The notes: generated by a model from the letters alone, not told the origin. Positions 47,841 to 60,481 are shown, counted from the stretch's first letter. The stretch: DNA of 64,000 nucleotides from Rhodobacterales bacterium HKCCA1288 (GCA_015693905.1 CP065161.1:682001-746000), one strand, 5' to 3'. Translations and numbers: made by a program.

Positions 47841-50213
47841 TTGATGCTCTACCTTGGCCAAGAGGTCGGCCAGCGCAAAGGGTTTTTGCAAAAAGGCAGA
47901 ATTGGGGATCTCGCCCAAGGTTTTTTGATACACATCCTCCGCATAGCCCGACATGAACACGACAGGGGTTTGCGGGCGTGTTTCCAACGCCTCGCGCACC
48001 CAAGAGGGGCCATCACGCCCCGGCATCACGACATCGCTGATGAATAAATCAACCTCGCAATTTGGGGCGCGCAGCTTTTCAAGGGCTGCTTCCGCGCTCT
48101 CAGCCTCTTCCACCTCATAGCCGCGCAGGCGCAGCGCGCGGGCGGCGAAAGCGCGCACGGGCGGCTCATCCTCGACCAACAAGATTTTCTCACCCCGTCC
48201 CTTGGATTGCTTTGCGGGCGCAGGCGCCTGCGGGGTGGCCGCATTTGGCGTGTCTACGGGCGGGGCTGCCGCAGGATCATATGCAGGGCAGTAAATCGTA
48301 AATGTTGCCCCCTGCCCCAACTCGCTATCGACAAAGATATACCCGCCCGTCTGTTTGATGATGCCATAGACCATCGACAACCCAAGGCCTGTGCCCTTCC
48401 CCACGCCTTTGGTTGTGTAAAACGGCTCAAAAATCTTGTCCCGCTTGTCAGGGGCAATGCCTGTGCCTTGATCGCGCACTTGCAAGGTCACATAGCGCCC
48501 TTCTGGCACAAGCGCGCGGTCGCGCGCCAAGGGGGCATCAAGCGTCACCATTTTCGTCTCGACCGTGATTTCGCCCCCTTCGGGCATAGCATCACGGGCG
48601 TTTACCACCAAATTCATCACCACCTGCTCAAATTGGCGCCGGTCCGCCTGAATGGGCATAAGCGCAGGATCATGCGCGATGCGCAGCCTGACAGTCTCGC
48701 CCACCAATCGATTTAGAAGATGGCCCAGATCAGACAGGCAATCGCGCAAATCGACCACTTCTGGGGCCAAGCTTTGCTTGCGCGAAAAGGCCAAAAGCTG
48801 CCCCACAAGGGCGGTGGCGCGATTGGTGTTTTGTCGGATTTGTTCGATATCCGAAAAGTCAGGATCACCTTGATCATGACGCAGCAACAAAAGATCCGTG
48901 TGGCCGCTAATTGCGGTCAGAACATTGTTGAAATCATGCGCAACGCCACCTGCCAATTCGCCAATAGCCTGCATCTTTTGGCTCTGCACGAATTGGGCCT
49001 CGAGTTGCTTTAATTCGGTCGCATCATGCAACACCGCCAAGAGTGTATCCCCCCCCAACCCCGCAGGCGCATTTTCAGCAACAACACGCCCTAGGGTGAT
49101 TTGCACAAAGCAATCATCATCACGATTGCGCACCCGCACCATCTCGGGGCGGTTTGGCACGCGCTCAGCGAGAACATCAGCCACCCAGTCGCGCACGGGG
49201 CGGCCTAAGCCTTCGACCAGATTGCCAAGGGGGCCGAGATCCCCCCCCGCCTCAATCGCCAAAAGCCGTTGCGCCGCGCGGTTGGCGACCAGAACCTGAC
49301 CATCGCCCGCAACATGCAATAGGGCTGCAGGCAAGGCATCAAACACCTCAGATAGGCCCGTAGAATTGCGTGGCAGGTGATCGGGGCCAAGCAAGAACAA
49401 TTCCCGCGTCCCATCAACCCGTGCTGCAAGCGCCGCACGCATGTCCACCACCCCGCGCGGGGAATGCACCCGATGGGTCTGGCCCGATTTCAAGGGCAAG
49501 TCATCGACAATATCCGCCAATCTTTCGATCTTTTTCCCATCGCGCGCCATAAGCCGCGCGATTGCGGCATCATTAATGGCCAAAACCTCATCTTCGGCGG
49601 ATAGAAGAAGCGCGGGCAGGCCCAACCCTGCACCAAAGCCCGAAATTTCGCCACGCGCCTCCATGAATTCAATGCGCCAGATGACGAAATCGCCCGTGTT
49701 GTGCAGCGCCAGCCGCAAACCGCCCTTTGAAAGCCGCAGCACCTCGCGTGCGGGGATTTGCGCGCCGAGATCTTGATCCAATTGCGCCAGGTGACGGGCA
49801 ACAACCGCCGCGGCATTGGGCAGACGCTGAGCCAAGGCCAGATCAATACGATCACATCCTTGCAGGCGCAGCATAGTATGCGCAGACGGGTTGGCATGTT
49901 CCAACTTACCGCGACTATCGGTGATCAAAACCGCATCAACATCGCCGTGATAGACCTTGGCCAAGGCCCTTAAATCTGCATCACGGCGCGATTGTGCCCA
50001 TAAGGCAGGGATCAAAGCGGCCAAAAGCCCGCCCGCCCCACAAATCAGCGCGACCGACCACAGCGGTGACATAGAGGTCGTGCGCCCCGCATAGGTCAGG
50101 CCCAAGCCAAGGGTCACAATCCCAAGCACCAAAAGAACTGTCAAAAGAACAGGAGAAAATTGACCAAACCGCGGCTTGGTTTGCCCGCTCGCTATACTGG
50201 CTTGATCTGACAA
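47811..50213 (-). CDS. cckA: Hybrid histidine kinase CckA (CtrA phosphorelay)
   Basis: CckA phosphorylates ChpT, which phosphorylates CtrA and CpdR; in Rhodobacterales the relay controls motility, gene transfer agents and the cell cycle. The 800-aa protein has two N-terminal membrane helices (about 20-75), PAS-like regions, a DHp domain with His426 in GGVAHDFNNVLTAISGH, an HATPase domain (NLVVNARDAM, DQGTGI, GKGTGLGLSMVYG), a Pro/Ala linker, and a receiver domain with Asp727 in FISDVVMPGRDG. This matches CckA fully. A CtrA-like site lies upstream. Confidence 0.93.
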   Translation of the reverse strand: MSDQASIASGQTKPRFGQFSPVLLTVLLVLGIVTLGLGLTYAGRTTSMSPLWSVALICGAGGLLAALIPALWAQSRRDADLRALAKVYHGDVDAVLITDSRGKLEHANPSAHTMLRLQGCDRIDLALAQRLPNAAAVVARHLAQLDQDLGAQIPAREVLRLSKGGLRLALHNTGDFVIWRIEFMEARGEISGFGAGLGLPALLLSAEDEVLAINDAAIARLMARDGKKIERLADIVDDLPLKSGQTHRVHSPRGVVDMRAALAARVDGTRELFLLGPDHLPRNSTGLSEVFDALPAALLHVAGDGQVLVANRAAQRLLAIEAGGDLGPLGNLVEGLGRPVRDWVADVLAERVPNRPEMVRVRNRDDDCFVQITLGRVVAENAPAGLGGDTLLAVLHDATELKQLEAQFVQSQKMQAIGELAGGVAHDFNNVLTAISGHTDLLLLRHDQGDPDFSDIEQIRQNTNRATALVGQLLAFSRKQSLAPEVVDLRDCLSDLGHLLNRLVGETVRLRIAHDPALMPIQADRRQFEQVVMNLVVNARDAMPEGGEITVETKMVTLDAPLARDRALVPEGRYVTLQVRDQGTGIAPDKRDKIFEPFYTTKGVGKGTGLGLSMVYGIIKQTGGYIFVDSELGQGATFTIYCPAYDPAAAPPVDTPNAATPQAPAPAKQSKGRGEKILLVEDEPPVRAFAARALRLRGYEVEEAESAEAALEKLRAPNCEVDLFISDVVMPGRDGPSWVREALETRPQTPVVFMSGYAEDVYQKTLGEIPNSAFLQKPFALADLLAKVEHQLQTRAERLP

Positions 50214-50261
50214 GCCGCGCCTCCGTGTTCACGTTTTTTCACGCAGCATCGGCCCAAACAA

Positions 50262-50276
50262 TTAACGATTGATTAA
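50262..50276. promoter_or_regulatory. CtrA-like binding site upstream of cckA
   Basis: TTAA-CGATTGA-TTAA matches the CtrA consensus TTAA-N7-TTAA, about 50 bases upstream of the cckA start in an AT-rich stretch. It suggests that CtrA feeds back on its own kinase gene. The site is near-symmetric, so strand is not assigned. Confidence 0.55.
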
Positions 50277-50313
50277 GATTTACGCGAAAGGCGCGGCAGC
50301 GCGCGAAGATGCT

Positions 50314-51483
50314 TTATTTTGCCTGTAACACGGCAAAAAAGAACCCGTCCGAGGCATTGCGCGGATCAAATCGGCGTGACTGAAGCAGGTCAAACTGCGG
50401 GTGGCGCGCCAAAAACGCATGCACCGCATCCTCATTTTCCGCACGCAGCAGCGAACAGGTCATGTAAATGATAAGGCCGCGCGGCGCGGTAAGGGTCACC
50501 GCCCGATCCAAGATCTGCGCTTGCTCACTCTGCAAGGCGGCCAGAGTTTCGGGTGTCATCCGCCACCGCACCATCGGATCACGCCGCCATGTTCCACTGC
50601 CAGAACAGGGCACATCCAAAAGAACCACATCAAATTGGACTTCGTGATCCAATTGCGCATCTTCGCGGGTTTGATAGACCATCCCCGCCCGTTCGGCGCG
50701 CAAGGCGACATCGCCCATGCGTTTGGGGAATTTATCATGTAATGTCAGATCTGCATCACTGCGCGCGGCAATGGCCAAAGATTTCCCCCCTGCGCCTGCG
50801 CAATAATCCAAAATGCGCCCTGTTTGGGGCACTGGAATCTCGGCCATTGCCATCTGCACAGACAGGTCTTGCACCTCGACCAAACCTGCCTGATAGGCGG
50901 CTGTGGCGGTAATTTTGCGCGCGCCCGTCTGCACCTCAAGCGCGGTGGCAAGGCGTGGGTCGGCTATCGCGTGCACGCCCGCTTGGGCCAAGTCGGCAAT
51001 CACATGCTCAGGCGTGGTCTTGCGCGTATTTACCCGCAGATAGACAGGCGCCCGCGTGGACATGGCGGCAAGCAAGCCTTCCAAGTCTGGCCCAAATTCG
51101 GCCTTGAGCAGCGCCAACAGCCAATCGGGCGTATCGCTCAAAATATCGGGGGTTGGGTGTTCCTTCGCCTCATCCGCCGAAAGCGCGCTAGGGCCGTATG
51201 GCATCTGCCCAAAGACATCCTCAACCGCCACATTTTGCAGGCGCAAAAGCCCCAAAATCAGCGCGCGCCCCGTAGCCTGCGGGACGGTGCATCCCGCAAG
51301 GGCCGCCGCGCGGCCCCGATTGCGCAGCACATCATAGACATGATCGCTAATGGCCACGCGGTCTTTTGACCCTGCAAAGCGCGCAGACCTGCCCCATGCC
51401 CGCAAGGCGGGTTCAGGGGTTTGGCCCGCAAGAATGGCGTCTAAGACCTCAATCGCGGCCTGATATCGCGCAGCAGGCGTCAC
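50314..51483 (-). CDS. RsmB/NOP-family RNA (cytosine-5) methyltransferase
   Basis: The 389-aa SAM-dependent methyltransferase has the motif I GAGGKSLAIAA (after DYCA), the motif IV cysteine in DVPCSGSGTWRRDP, and the motif VI catalytic cysteine in MTCSLLRAEN, the two-cysteine arrangement of m5C enzymes. An N-terminal NusB-like helical domain is present. 16S rRNA C967 (RsmB) is the most likely target, though related enzymes act elsewhere. It follows guaB after 9 bases on the same strand. Confidence 0.85.
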   Translation of the reverse strand: MTPAARYQAAIEVLDAILAGQTPEPALRAWGRSARFAGSKDRVAISDHVYDVLRNRGRAAALAGCTVPQATGRALILGLLRLQNVAVEDVFGQMPYGPSALSADEAKEHPTPDILSDTPDWLLALLKAEFGPDLEGLLAAMSTRAPVYLRVNTRKTTPEHVIADLAQAGVHAIADPRLATALEVQTGARKITATAAYQAGLVEVQDLSVQMAMAEIPVPQTGRILDYCAGAGGKSLAIAARSDADLTLHDKFPKRMGDVALRAERAGMVYQTREDAQLDHEVQFDVVLLDVPCSGSGTWRRDPMVRWRMTPETLAALQSEQAQILDRAVTLTAPRGLIIYMTCSLLRAENEDAVHAFLARHPQFDLLQSRRFDPRNASDGFFFAVLQAK

Positions 51484-51492
51484 GCGCGCGCC

Positions 51493-52971
<1,479 letters not shown>

Positions 52972-53034
52972 TCAATTGGCACTGCCCTATCTCATGCATA
53001 AGCCCTGAGGGAAAGCCCCAATTGGGAAAAAATC

Positions 53035-53751
53035 TCAGCCGCGAAATCCTGAGGCGACCACAAATTTCTCGGAACTATCCGCGCGGCTCGCGCCTGGTTT
53101 CACATTTGCCACCTTGGCAAAGCGCTGTTTGAGGATCTTTTGCAAATCGCCCTCCGCGCCCCCTGCCAACACTTTGGCTACAAATATGCCGCCCTCTTCC
53201 AACACATCAAAGGCGAAATAGGCTGCGGCCTCGCACAAGGCGATGATGCGCAAATGGTCGGTTTGCTTATGCCCTGACGAGGCTGCGGCCATATCGCTCA
53301 TCACGACATCGGCTTTGCCGCCAAGCCAGCCTTTGACCTTTTCATCTGCGTCATCTTCCATAAAATCCAATTGATGCAGCTCTGCGCCTGCGATGGCTTC
53401 GACCTCTTGCAGATCAACACCGATGATACGGCCAATGGCCTTGCCTGATTTCTCGCCCAACGCGTTGATCCGAGGCACGGCCACCTGACACCATCCCCCC
53501 GGCGCACAGCCCAAATCAACCACCCGCGCGCCTGGCACCAGAAAGCGGAACTTGTCATCCAATTCCATGATCTTAAACGCCGCGCGGCCGCGATAGCCCT
53601 CGCGCTTGGCGCGCTGCACATAGGGGTCGTTTAACTGCCGCTCCAACCAACGGGTTGAGCTGAGTTTCCGCCCGCGCGCGGTTTTGACCTTCACACGCAA
53701 ATCCCGCGCGCCGCGCCCGCTGCCGCTTTTTCCTGTGGGGGTTTTGGTCAT
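53035..53751 (-). CDS. rlmE: 23S rRNA (uridine-2'-O)-methyltransferase
   Basis: RlmE (RrmJ/FtsJ) methylates U2552 of 23S rRNA. The 238-aa product has the K-D-K-E catalytic set: Lys in [11 protein letters not shown], Asp in VVMSDMAA, Lys in IFVAKVLAG, Glu near SSEKFVV. Motif I is [10 protein letters not shown] basic N-terminal extension of about 30 residues ([14 protein letters not shown]) is usual in alphaproteobacteria. ATG at 53751 is used, since the upstream in-frame alternative is a TTG. It lies 87 bases upstream of guaB on the same strand. Confidence 0.95.
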   Translation of the reverse strand: MTKTPTGKSGSGRGARDLRVKVKTARGRKLSSTRWLERQLNDPYVQRAKREGYRGRAAFKIMELDDKFRFLVPGARVVDLGCAPGGWCQVAVPRINALGEKSGKAIGRIIGVDLQEVEAIAGAELHQLDFMEDDADEKVKGWLGGKADVVMSDMAAASSGHKQTDHLRIIALCEAAAYFAFDVLEEGGIFVAKVLAGGAEGDLQKILKQRFAKVANVKPGASRADSSEKFVVASGFRG

Positions 53752-53917
53752 CTCAGGTTCCAACTCGCTTCTTTCCCCCGCTTACTGCGCAGACCGCATT
53801 AGCGCAAGGGACTGCGCCTTTTGCGCGAATTTCCAAAACCTGCCGCACAGGTCATGGACAAGCCCGCCAAGCCACGCCAATTTAGCCGCAATGACGCAGC
53901 GCAAGGATCAACACCAC

Positions 53918-54856
53918 ATGGCACGCAAAATCATCATTGATACGGATCCAGGCCAAGATGATGCCGTGGCTATTCTGTTGGCTTTGGCCTGCCCTGAGGC
54001 GCTTGATGTGTTGGGCGTTGTGGCCGTTGCAGGCAATGTCCCCCTGCCCCTGACCGAGCGCAATGCCCGCATTGTAACGGGTCTGTCTGGGCGCACTGAT
54101 GTGCCCGTCTTCGCGGGCGAGGCTGCCCCGCTTGCCCGCCCCCTTGTGACCGCCGAGCATGTGCATGGGCAAACAGGTCTAGATGGCCCGCCTTTGCCCG
54201 AACCCCATCTGCCGCTTGACCCTGAGCATGGGGTGGATTTCATCATTCGCAGCCTGCGCGCCCATCCCAACCAAGTGACGCTTTGCCCGCTTGGCCCCCT
54301 GACCAATATCGCACGGGCCTTTCAAAAGGCCCCCGATGTGATCCCACTGGTGCAAGAGATCGTGCTGATGGGCGGCGCTTATTTTGAGGTCGGAAACATC
54401 ACCCCTGCCGCAGAATTTAACATCTACGTAGACCCAGAGGCCGCCGAGATTGTGTTTCAATCCGGCGCGCCGATCACGATGATGCCGCTTGATGTCACGC
54501 ATCAGGCCCTGACAACCGCGCCCCGCGTTGCAGGCTTTGAGGCAATGGGAAATCACGCAGGCGCGATGGTTGCCGCATGGACAGGGTTTTTTGAACGCTT
54601 CGACAAAGAAAAATACGGCGCTGCTGGGGCGCCTTTGCATGATCCTTGCGTAATTGCCTATCTGCTAGATTCTGACCTCTTTTCTGGCCGCACCATCAAT
54701 GTCGAGATTGAAACCCAATCCGAGCTGACACTGGGCATGACGGTCGCGGATTATTGGGGTGTTACAGATCGCAAGGCCAATGCGCTGTTTATCCGCGACA
54801 TGGATGCAGATGGGTTTTATGCGCTGCTGCATGACAGGATCGCAAGACTGCCATGA
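53918..54856 (+). CDS. Nucleoside hydrolase (inosine-uridine preferring type)
   Basis: The 312-aa protein opens with RKIIIDTDPGQDDAVAI, the Ca2+-binding Asp cluster that defines the family, and has the VLMGGA and EFNIYVDPEAA segments and the catalytic-type His in APLHDPCVIAYLL. It hydrolyses ribonucleosides to base and ribose for salvage. Base preference cannot be told with confidence. ATG at 53918 has AGGA upstream; an in-frame ATG at 53891 adds nine residues. It overlaps selO by four bases. Confidence 0.9.
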   Translation: MARKIIIDTDPGQDDAVAILLALACPEALDVLGVVAVAGNVPLPLTERNARIVTGLSGRTDVPVFAGEAAPLARPLVTAEHVHGQTGLDGPPLPEPHLPLDPEHGVDFIIRSLRAHPNQVTLCPLGPLTNIARAFQKAPDVIPLVQEIVLMGGAYFEVGNITPAAEFNIYVDPEAAEIVFQSGAPITMMPLDVTHQALTTAPRVAGFEAMGNHAGAMVAAWTGFFERFDKEKYGAAGAPLHDPCVIAYLLDSDLFSGRTINVEIETQSELTLGMTVADYWGVTDRKANALFIRDMDADGFYALLHDRIARLP

Positions 54857-56310
54857 CAGGCCAAGACAAACCCCCTCCTAGCATCGGCTTTGACAACAGC
54901 TATGCCCGCCTGCCCGATCGCTTTTTTGCGCGGGTTGCCCCGACCCTTGCGCAAGATCCAAAGCTTTTGGCGCTTAATCACCCGCTTGCAGACCGCTTGG
55001 GGCTTGCTGATACGCTTCGCGCTATGAGCGATGACGAACTGGCCCAGATTTTCGCAGGCAACAAGATGCTTGCAGGGGCAGACCCGATTGCACAGGCCTA
55101 TGCGGGGCATCAATTCGGCGGATGGGTGCCGCAATTAGGGGATGGGCGTGCAATCCTCTTGGGCGAGGTGGTAACGGATCAGGGGCGCTTTGACATCCAA
55201 CTTAAAGGCGCAGGGCGCACACCCTTCTCGCGCATGGGCGATGGGCGCGCATGGCTTGGGCCCGTCTTGCGCGAATATGTCTTGAGCGAGGCGATGGCGG
55301 CCTTTGGGATACCCACCACCCGCGCTTTGGCCGCTGTCACCACGGGCGAGGATATCCTGCGCGAAGATATCCGCCCCGGCGCGGTTCTCGCCCGCGTAGC
55401 TCAAAGCCATATCCGCGTGGGCACATTCCAATATTTTGCAGCGCGGGATGATCGCGAGGCCCTGCGCGCTTTGGCGGATCACGCAATCGCGCGCCACTAT
55501 CCGCAGGCCCAAAGCCTTGATGATCTTTTGATCGGGATGCGCGATGCGCAAGCGCGCCTTGTTGCGCAATGGATGGGTGTGGGGTTCATCCATGGCGTGA
55601 TGAACACCGACAATATGACAATATCGGGCGAAACCATTGACTATGGCCCTGCCGCCTTCATGGATCGTTATGATCCTGAGCAGGTGTTTTCATCCATCGA
55701 CCAGTTTGGGCGCTATGCTTATGCCAATCAGCCCAATATCGCGGTCTGGAACATCGCCCAATTCGCCACCTCGCTTTTGCCCATCTGCGATGGCCCGCGT
55801 GAGGATGCTATAGACCGTTTCACCCAGATCGTGCAGGGATTTGCGGATCGCTTTGACGCGGAATGGCATGCGGTTTTGGGGCGCAAACTGGGGCTTGGCC
55901 CTGATCATCCGCAGGCAGGCACAATGGGGCTTCAGTTTCTCGAGCATCTCGCACGGCTGGGCGGGGATTTCACCCACGCCTTTCGGGCATTGACCGATGG
56001 GGGCCTATCTGGCCTTGAGGCTGAATTGGGCGCGACAGGGGATCAAGCCCTGCGCGACTGGGGCATGATGTGGGAGGCCGAAACCACCCCAGAGACGCGC
56101 GCAGAAATGGGTCAGGCCAACCCTGTGCGCATCCCGCGCAATCATCAGGTTGAGGCAATGATCGCGGCCGCGATGTCGGGTGATCTGTCAAAATTTCAGG
56201 CCCTAAGCCATGCCTTGGCTGCGCCCTACACGCCCGATCCCAGCCTTTCCGCCTATGAGGCCGCGCCCACTGCGGCAGAACGGGTGACACAGACCTTCTG
56301 CGGCACCTAG
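54853..56310 (+). CDS. selO: Protein adenylyltransferase SelO (YdiU family)
   Basis: SelO is a pseudokinase-fold enzyme that transfers AMP to Ser, Thr or Tyr of proteins, linked to redox stress. The 485-aa product has GHQFGGWVPQLGDGRAILLGE, QLKGAGRTPFSRMGDGRA with the nucleotide contacts, and FIHGVMNTDNMTISGETIDYGP with the metal-binding Asn and Asp. It ends QTFCGT, where the penultimate-region Cys aligns with selenocysteine of animal SelO. Its ATGA overlap with the nucleoside hydrolase suggests one mRNA. Its TAG shares the CTAG with the convergent next gene. Confidence 0.92.
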   Translation: MTGQDKPPPSIGFDNSYARLPDRFFARVAPTLAQDPKLLALNHPLADRLGLADTLRAMSDDELAQIFAGNKMLAGADPIAQAYAGHQFGGWVPQLGDGRAILLGEVVTDQGRFDIQLKGAGRTPFSRMGDGRAWLGPVLREYVLSEAMAAFGIPTTRALAAVTTGEDILREDIRPGAVLARVAQSHIRVGTFQYFAARDDREALRALADHAIARHYPQAQSLDDLLIGMRDAQARLVAQWMGVGFIHGVMNTDNMTISGETIDYGPAAFMDRYDPEQVFSSIDQFGRYAYANQPNIAVWNIAQFATSLLPICDGPREDAIDRFTQIVQGFADRFDAEWHAVLGRKLGLGPDHPQAGTMGLQFLEHLARLGGDFTHAFRALTDGGLSGLEAELGATGDQALRDWGMMWEAETTPETRAEMGQANPVRIPRNHQVEAMIAAAMSGDLSKFQALSHALAAPYTPDPSLSAYEAAPTAAERVTQTFCGT

Positions 56311-57203
56311 CGGCGATTGATCAAGATCAGCCCCGCACAAACCAAAGCAAGCGCGAGCAAAAGCTCAAGCCCAACCGCCTCGCCCAAAAAGAGCCACCCC
56401 ATCGCAACCCCAAAAATCGGCGACAAAAAGCTAAAGGACGCAATGGAGGAGGCAGGGTAAATCGAGATGAACCAAAACCAGACCAGAAAGGCGGCAAAGG
56501 CAATCACCACAATCTGAAAGCCTAGCCCCGCCCAATGGATCAGCTCAGGGTCACGCAAGAACGGGCCAAAAAACAGCGCCGCCGCGATCAATATCGGGCC
56601 AGAGACTAAAAGCTGCCAAAATAACTGCATTTCAATCCGCAGCGTGCGCAACGGCGTGATCCGTGCCGACACCGCAATCGCCGCCCAACACATTGCCCCT
56701 GCAATCGCATAAATATCGCCCAAAACCCCGCCTGCGCCGCTCGCCCGCCCGTCATGCGGCCATGCCAAAGCGCACACCACCCCACCAAACGCAAGCGCCA
56801 ACCCGATGCCTTTTTGGGCTGTAATCCGCTCGTCCGGGATCAGAAAATGCGCGGCCAGTGTCAGCCAAATCGGCATCGTGTAAAACAAAACCGAGGCGCG
56901 CGCGACCGTGGTGTAATCAAGAGCAAGGAACAGAAACATAAACTGTCCCGCAAAGAGCAGCGCCACCCAAAGGCCAGAGAGGGGCGCACGGGCGAAATCA
57001 AGCGGGATCCCGCGAAAGCGCATCCACAGCAGCAGCAAAAATGCGGCCCCCACAGATCGGATGCCTGCAAAAAACACGGGCTGAATCCCCTCATTCGTGA
57101 CCCTGACCACGACCTGATTAAAAGCCAGAAGAATCGCAAACAGGATCATGCCCACAGTGCCGAATTGATCCATCTGCGCTTTGCGCTGTGGTTGATGCTC
57201 CAT
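56307..57203 (-). CDS. DMT-superfamily (EamA) transporter
   Basis: About ten hydrophobic segments in two EamA repeats make this a drug/metabolite transporter of 298 aa; recognisable parts are VARASVLFYTMPIWLTLAAH and SFSFLSPIFGVAMGWLFLGE at equivalent points of the two halves. The substrate is unknown. ATG at 57203 (MEHQPQRKAQ) is used. It is divergent from fur/mur and its stop overlaps that of selO (shared CTAG). Confidence 0.85.
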   Translation of the reverse strand: MEHQPQRKAQMDQFGTVGMILFAILLAFNQVVVRVTNEGIQPVFFAGIRSVGAAFLLLLWMRFRGIPLDFARAPLSGLWVALLFAGQFMFLFLALDYTTVARASVLFYTMPIWLTLAAHFLIPDERITAQKGIGLALAFGGVVCALAWPHDGRASGAGGVLGDIYAIAGAMCWAAIAVSARITPLRTLRIEMQLFWQLLVSGPILIAAALFFGPFLRDPELIHWAGLGFQIVVIAFAAFLVWFWFISIYPASSIASFSFLSPIFGVAMGWLFLGEAVGLELLLALALVCAGLILINRR

Positions 57204-57307
57204 CACCCTGCCTATGTGTTTTGATATGCCATGACCCAAGCGGTCTTTTCGGGCGATGTCAAATCCCTTACAGAAGAAAAGGCAGAGGTGGAAAAAGGGC
57301 CAAATTG

Positions 57308-57730
57308 GTGACTGAGACGATCGAAATGAGATGCAATACGCAAGGGCTGCGCATGACGGAACAGCGCCGCGTCATTGCGCAGGTTCTAGACGCATCCGCC
57401 GATCACCCCGATGTCGAAGAACTTTACTCTCGGGCCTCCGCCGTTGATCCACGCATTTCCTTGGCCACGGTCTATCGCACCGTTAAATTATTCGAAGAAG
57501 CAGGCATCCTAGAAAAGGTAGAATTCGGCGATGGCCGCGCACGCTATGAGGATGCAGAGCGCGAACATCACGATCATCTCATTGATGTGACAACGGGCGA
57601 TGTCATCGAATTCATCGATCCCGAGATCGAAGCCTTGCAAGAAAAAATCGCGGCTAAGTTGGGCTATAGGCTTCAGGGGCATAAGCTTGAGCTATACGGC
57701 GTGCCGATTACAGCGCCCAAGAAAAAATAG
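57308..57730 (+). CDS. fur: Fur-family metalloregulator (Fur/Mur type)
   Basis: The 140-aa protein has the Fur winged helix (GLRMTEQRRVIAQVL, ISLATVYRTVKLFEEAGIL) and metal-binding residues in EREHHDHLIDVTTGDVIEF. It resembles the alphaproteobacterial Fur/Mur group, which often responds to manganese, more than Irr, which lacks this HHDH segment. The GTG at 57308 has AAAAAGGG 8 bases upstream and is preferred; an ATG at 57326 would shorten it by six residues. It is monocistronic or leads into the second EamA gene 84 bases on. Confidence 0.88.
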   Translation: MTETIEMRCNTQGLRMTEQRRVIAQVLDASADHPDVEELYSRASAVDPRISLATVYRTVKLFEEAGILEKVEFGDGRARYEDAEREHHDHLIDVTTGDVIEFIDPEIEALQEKIAAKLGYRLQGHKLELYGVPITAPKKK

Positions 57731-57814
57731 TCAGACCCGCCACAGGGCTAGCATCGCGCCACGGCACAGGCTAAGCCACGGGCAAGGCTATTTTGCACGG
57801 AAGCGACCCCCAGA

Positions 57815-58723
57815 ATGGAAAATATACGCGGCATCGCCTTGATGACGGCAGCGATGTTTGGCTTTGCGATTGAGGATGCGCTGGTCAAAACCCTCAGCGT
57901 GACCATGCCTGTCGGACAAATTTTGATCCTTTTGGGCTTAGGGGGCGCGCTGATCTTTGGCGGGATCGCGTGGGCGCAAGGCACCAAATTGATCACCCGT
58001 GACTTGCTTGACCCGCTGATGCTGACCCGCAATTTGGGCGAGATGTTTGGCACGATGGCCTTCGTCTCTGCCCTCGCACTTTCGCCCATGTCTCTTGTCG
58101 CGGCCATTGTGCAGGCTATGCCCTTGATGGTGACGATGGGCGCGGCCCTGTTTTTAGGCGCGCCTGTTGGGTGGCGGCGGTGGAGTGCGATCATCATCGG
58201 CTTTATCGGGGTTCTCATCATCATCCGCCCTGGCACAGCCGAATTTGATATCGGCGCGGTTTTGGCGCTTTTTGGGGTCACGGGCCTGACGGCACGCGAT
58301 TTGGCAACCCGTGTGATGCCCGCAAAATACAGCTCGATGCAGCTGTCTTGTTACGGTTTTTTTGCGGTCGTGCCCGCAGGCCTGTTACTCTGGGCCTTTT
58401 CAGAGGGGGCCTTTGCCCCGCAAAGCCCCGAGGTGATCCGCCTTGCTGCCGCCCTGCTTGCAGGGGTGATGGGCTATTACGCGCTGACCCTCTCCATGCG
58501 TATGGGGGATATCTCGGTCATTACACCGTTTCGCTACTCGCGACTCTTATTCGCCCTGATCTTGGGCGCGATTGTTTTTGGCGAGCGGCCCGATGCCTAT
58601 ATGCTGACAGGGTCGGCCATCGTGATCGCGGCGGGGCTTTACACGTTGATCCGCGAAGCGCGGCTTGCGCGTGCCGCACAACAGGCGCAATCGACCCTTT
58701 CTTCTGATCCCACATCGCGCTAA
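57815..58723 (+). CDS. DMT-superfamily (EamA) transporter
   Basis: The 302-aa protein has about ten membrane helices in two EamA halves (AMFGFAIEDALVKTLS, then SVITPFRYSRLLFALILG). It is not a close copy of the EamA gene 0.6 kb upstream on the other strand, so the two are unlikely to be a recent duplication. Substrate unknown. It precedes eno by 45 bases. Confidence 0.86.
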   Translation: MENIRGIALMTAAMFGFAIEDALVKTLSVTMPVGQILILLGLGGALIFGGIAWAQGTKLITRDLLDPLMLTRNLGEMFGTMAFVSALALSPMSLVAAIVQAMPLMVTMGAALFLGAPVGWRRWSAIIIGFIGVLIIIRPGTAEFDIGAVLALFGVTGLTARDLATRVMPAKYSSMQLSCYGFFAVVPAGLLLWAFSEGAFAPQSPEVIRLAAALLAGVMGYYALTLSMRMGDISVITPFRYSRLLFALILGAIVFGERPDAYMLTGSAIVIAAGLYTLIREARLARAAQQAQSTLSSDPTSR

Positions 58724-60043
<1,320 letters not shown>

Positions 60044-60046
60044 GGC

Positions 60047-60481
60047 ATGATGACAGCCGCCGAGATTATCGCCCATCTGGGCCTGATGCCCCATCCTGAG
60101 GGTGGGCATTATCGGCAGACATGGGTCGGCGGCGGTGGGGGCGACCGCCCTGCAGGGTCTTGCATTTATTTCCTTTTGGCCGCAGGCGAGGTCAGCCATT
60201 GGCACCATGTCGATGCGACAGAGATTTGGCATTACCACGCGGGCGCGGAATTGATCCTGTCGCTCAGCGCGACCGATCAGGGGCCTGCGCGCGATCATAT
60301 TCTTGGGCCAGACCTGACCCGCGCAGCGCCGCAGATCATCGTGCCAGAGGGGCATTGGCAATCGGCGCGCAGCACGGGGGATTACACGCTGGTGTCTTGC
60401 ACTGTCAGCCCTGCCTTTTCTTTTGACGGCTTTACCCTTGCGCCCGCAGGGTTTGATATCCCGCGCGCCGCTGGTGGCTAA
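60047..60481 (+). CDS. Cupin superfamily protein (DUF985 type)
   Basis: The 144-aa protein is a single cupin domain of the DUF985/Cupin_5 type: HPEGGHYRQTW, FLLAAGEVSHWHHVDATEIW, WHYHAGAELILSL and APGFDIP-like end. Histidines in HWHHV and WHYH suggest a metal or ligand pocket; function is not established. It starts 3 bases after eno and is probably cotranscribed, and its end overlaps convergent anmK by four bases. Confidence 0.88.
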   Translation: MMTAAEIIAHLGLMPHPEGGHYRQTWVGGGGGDRPAGSCIYFLLAAGEVSHWHHVDATEIWHYHAGAELILSLSATDQGPARDHILGPDLTRAAPQIIVPEGHWQSARSTGDYTLVSCTVSPAFSFDGFTLAPAGFDIPRAAGG

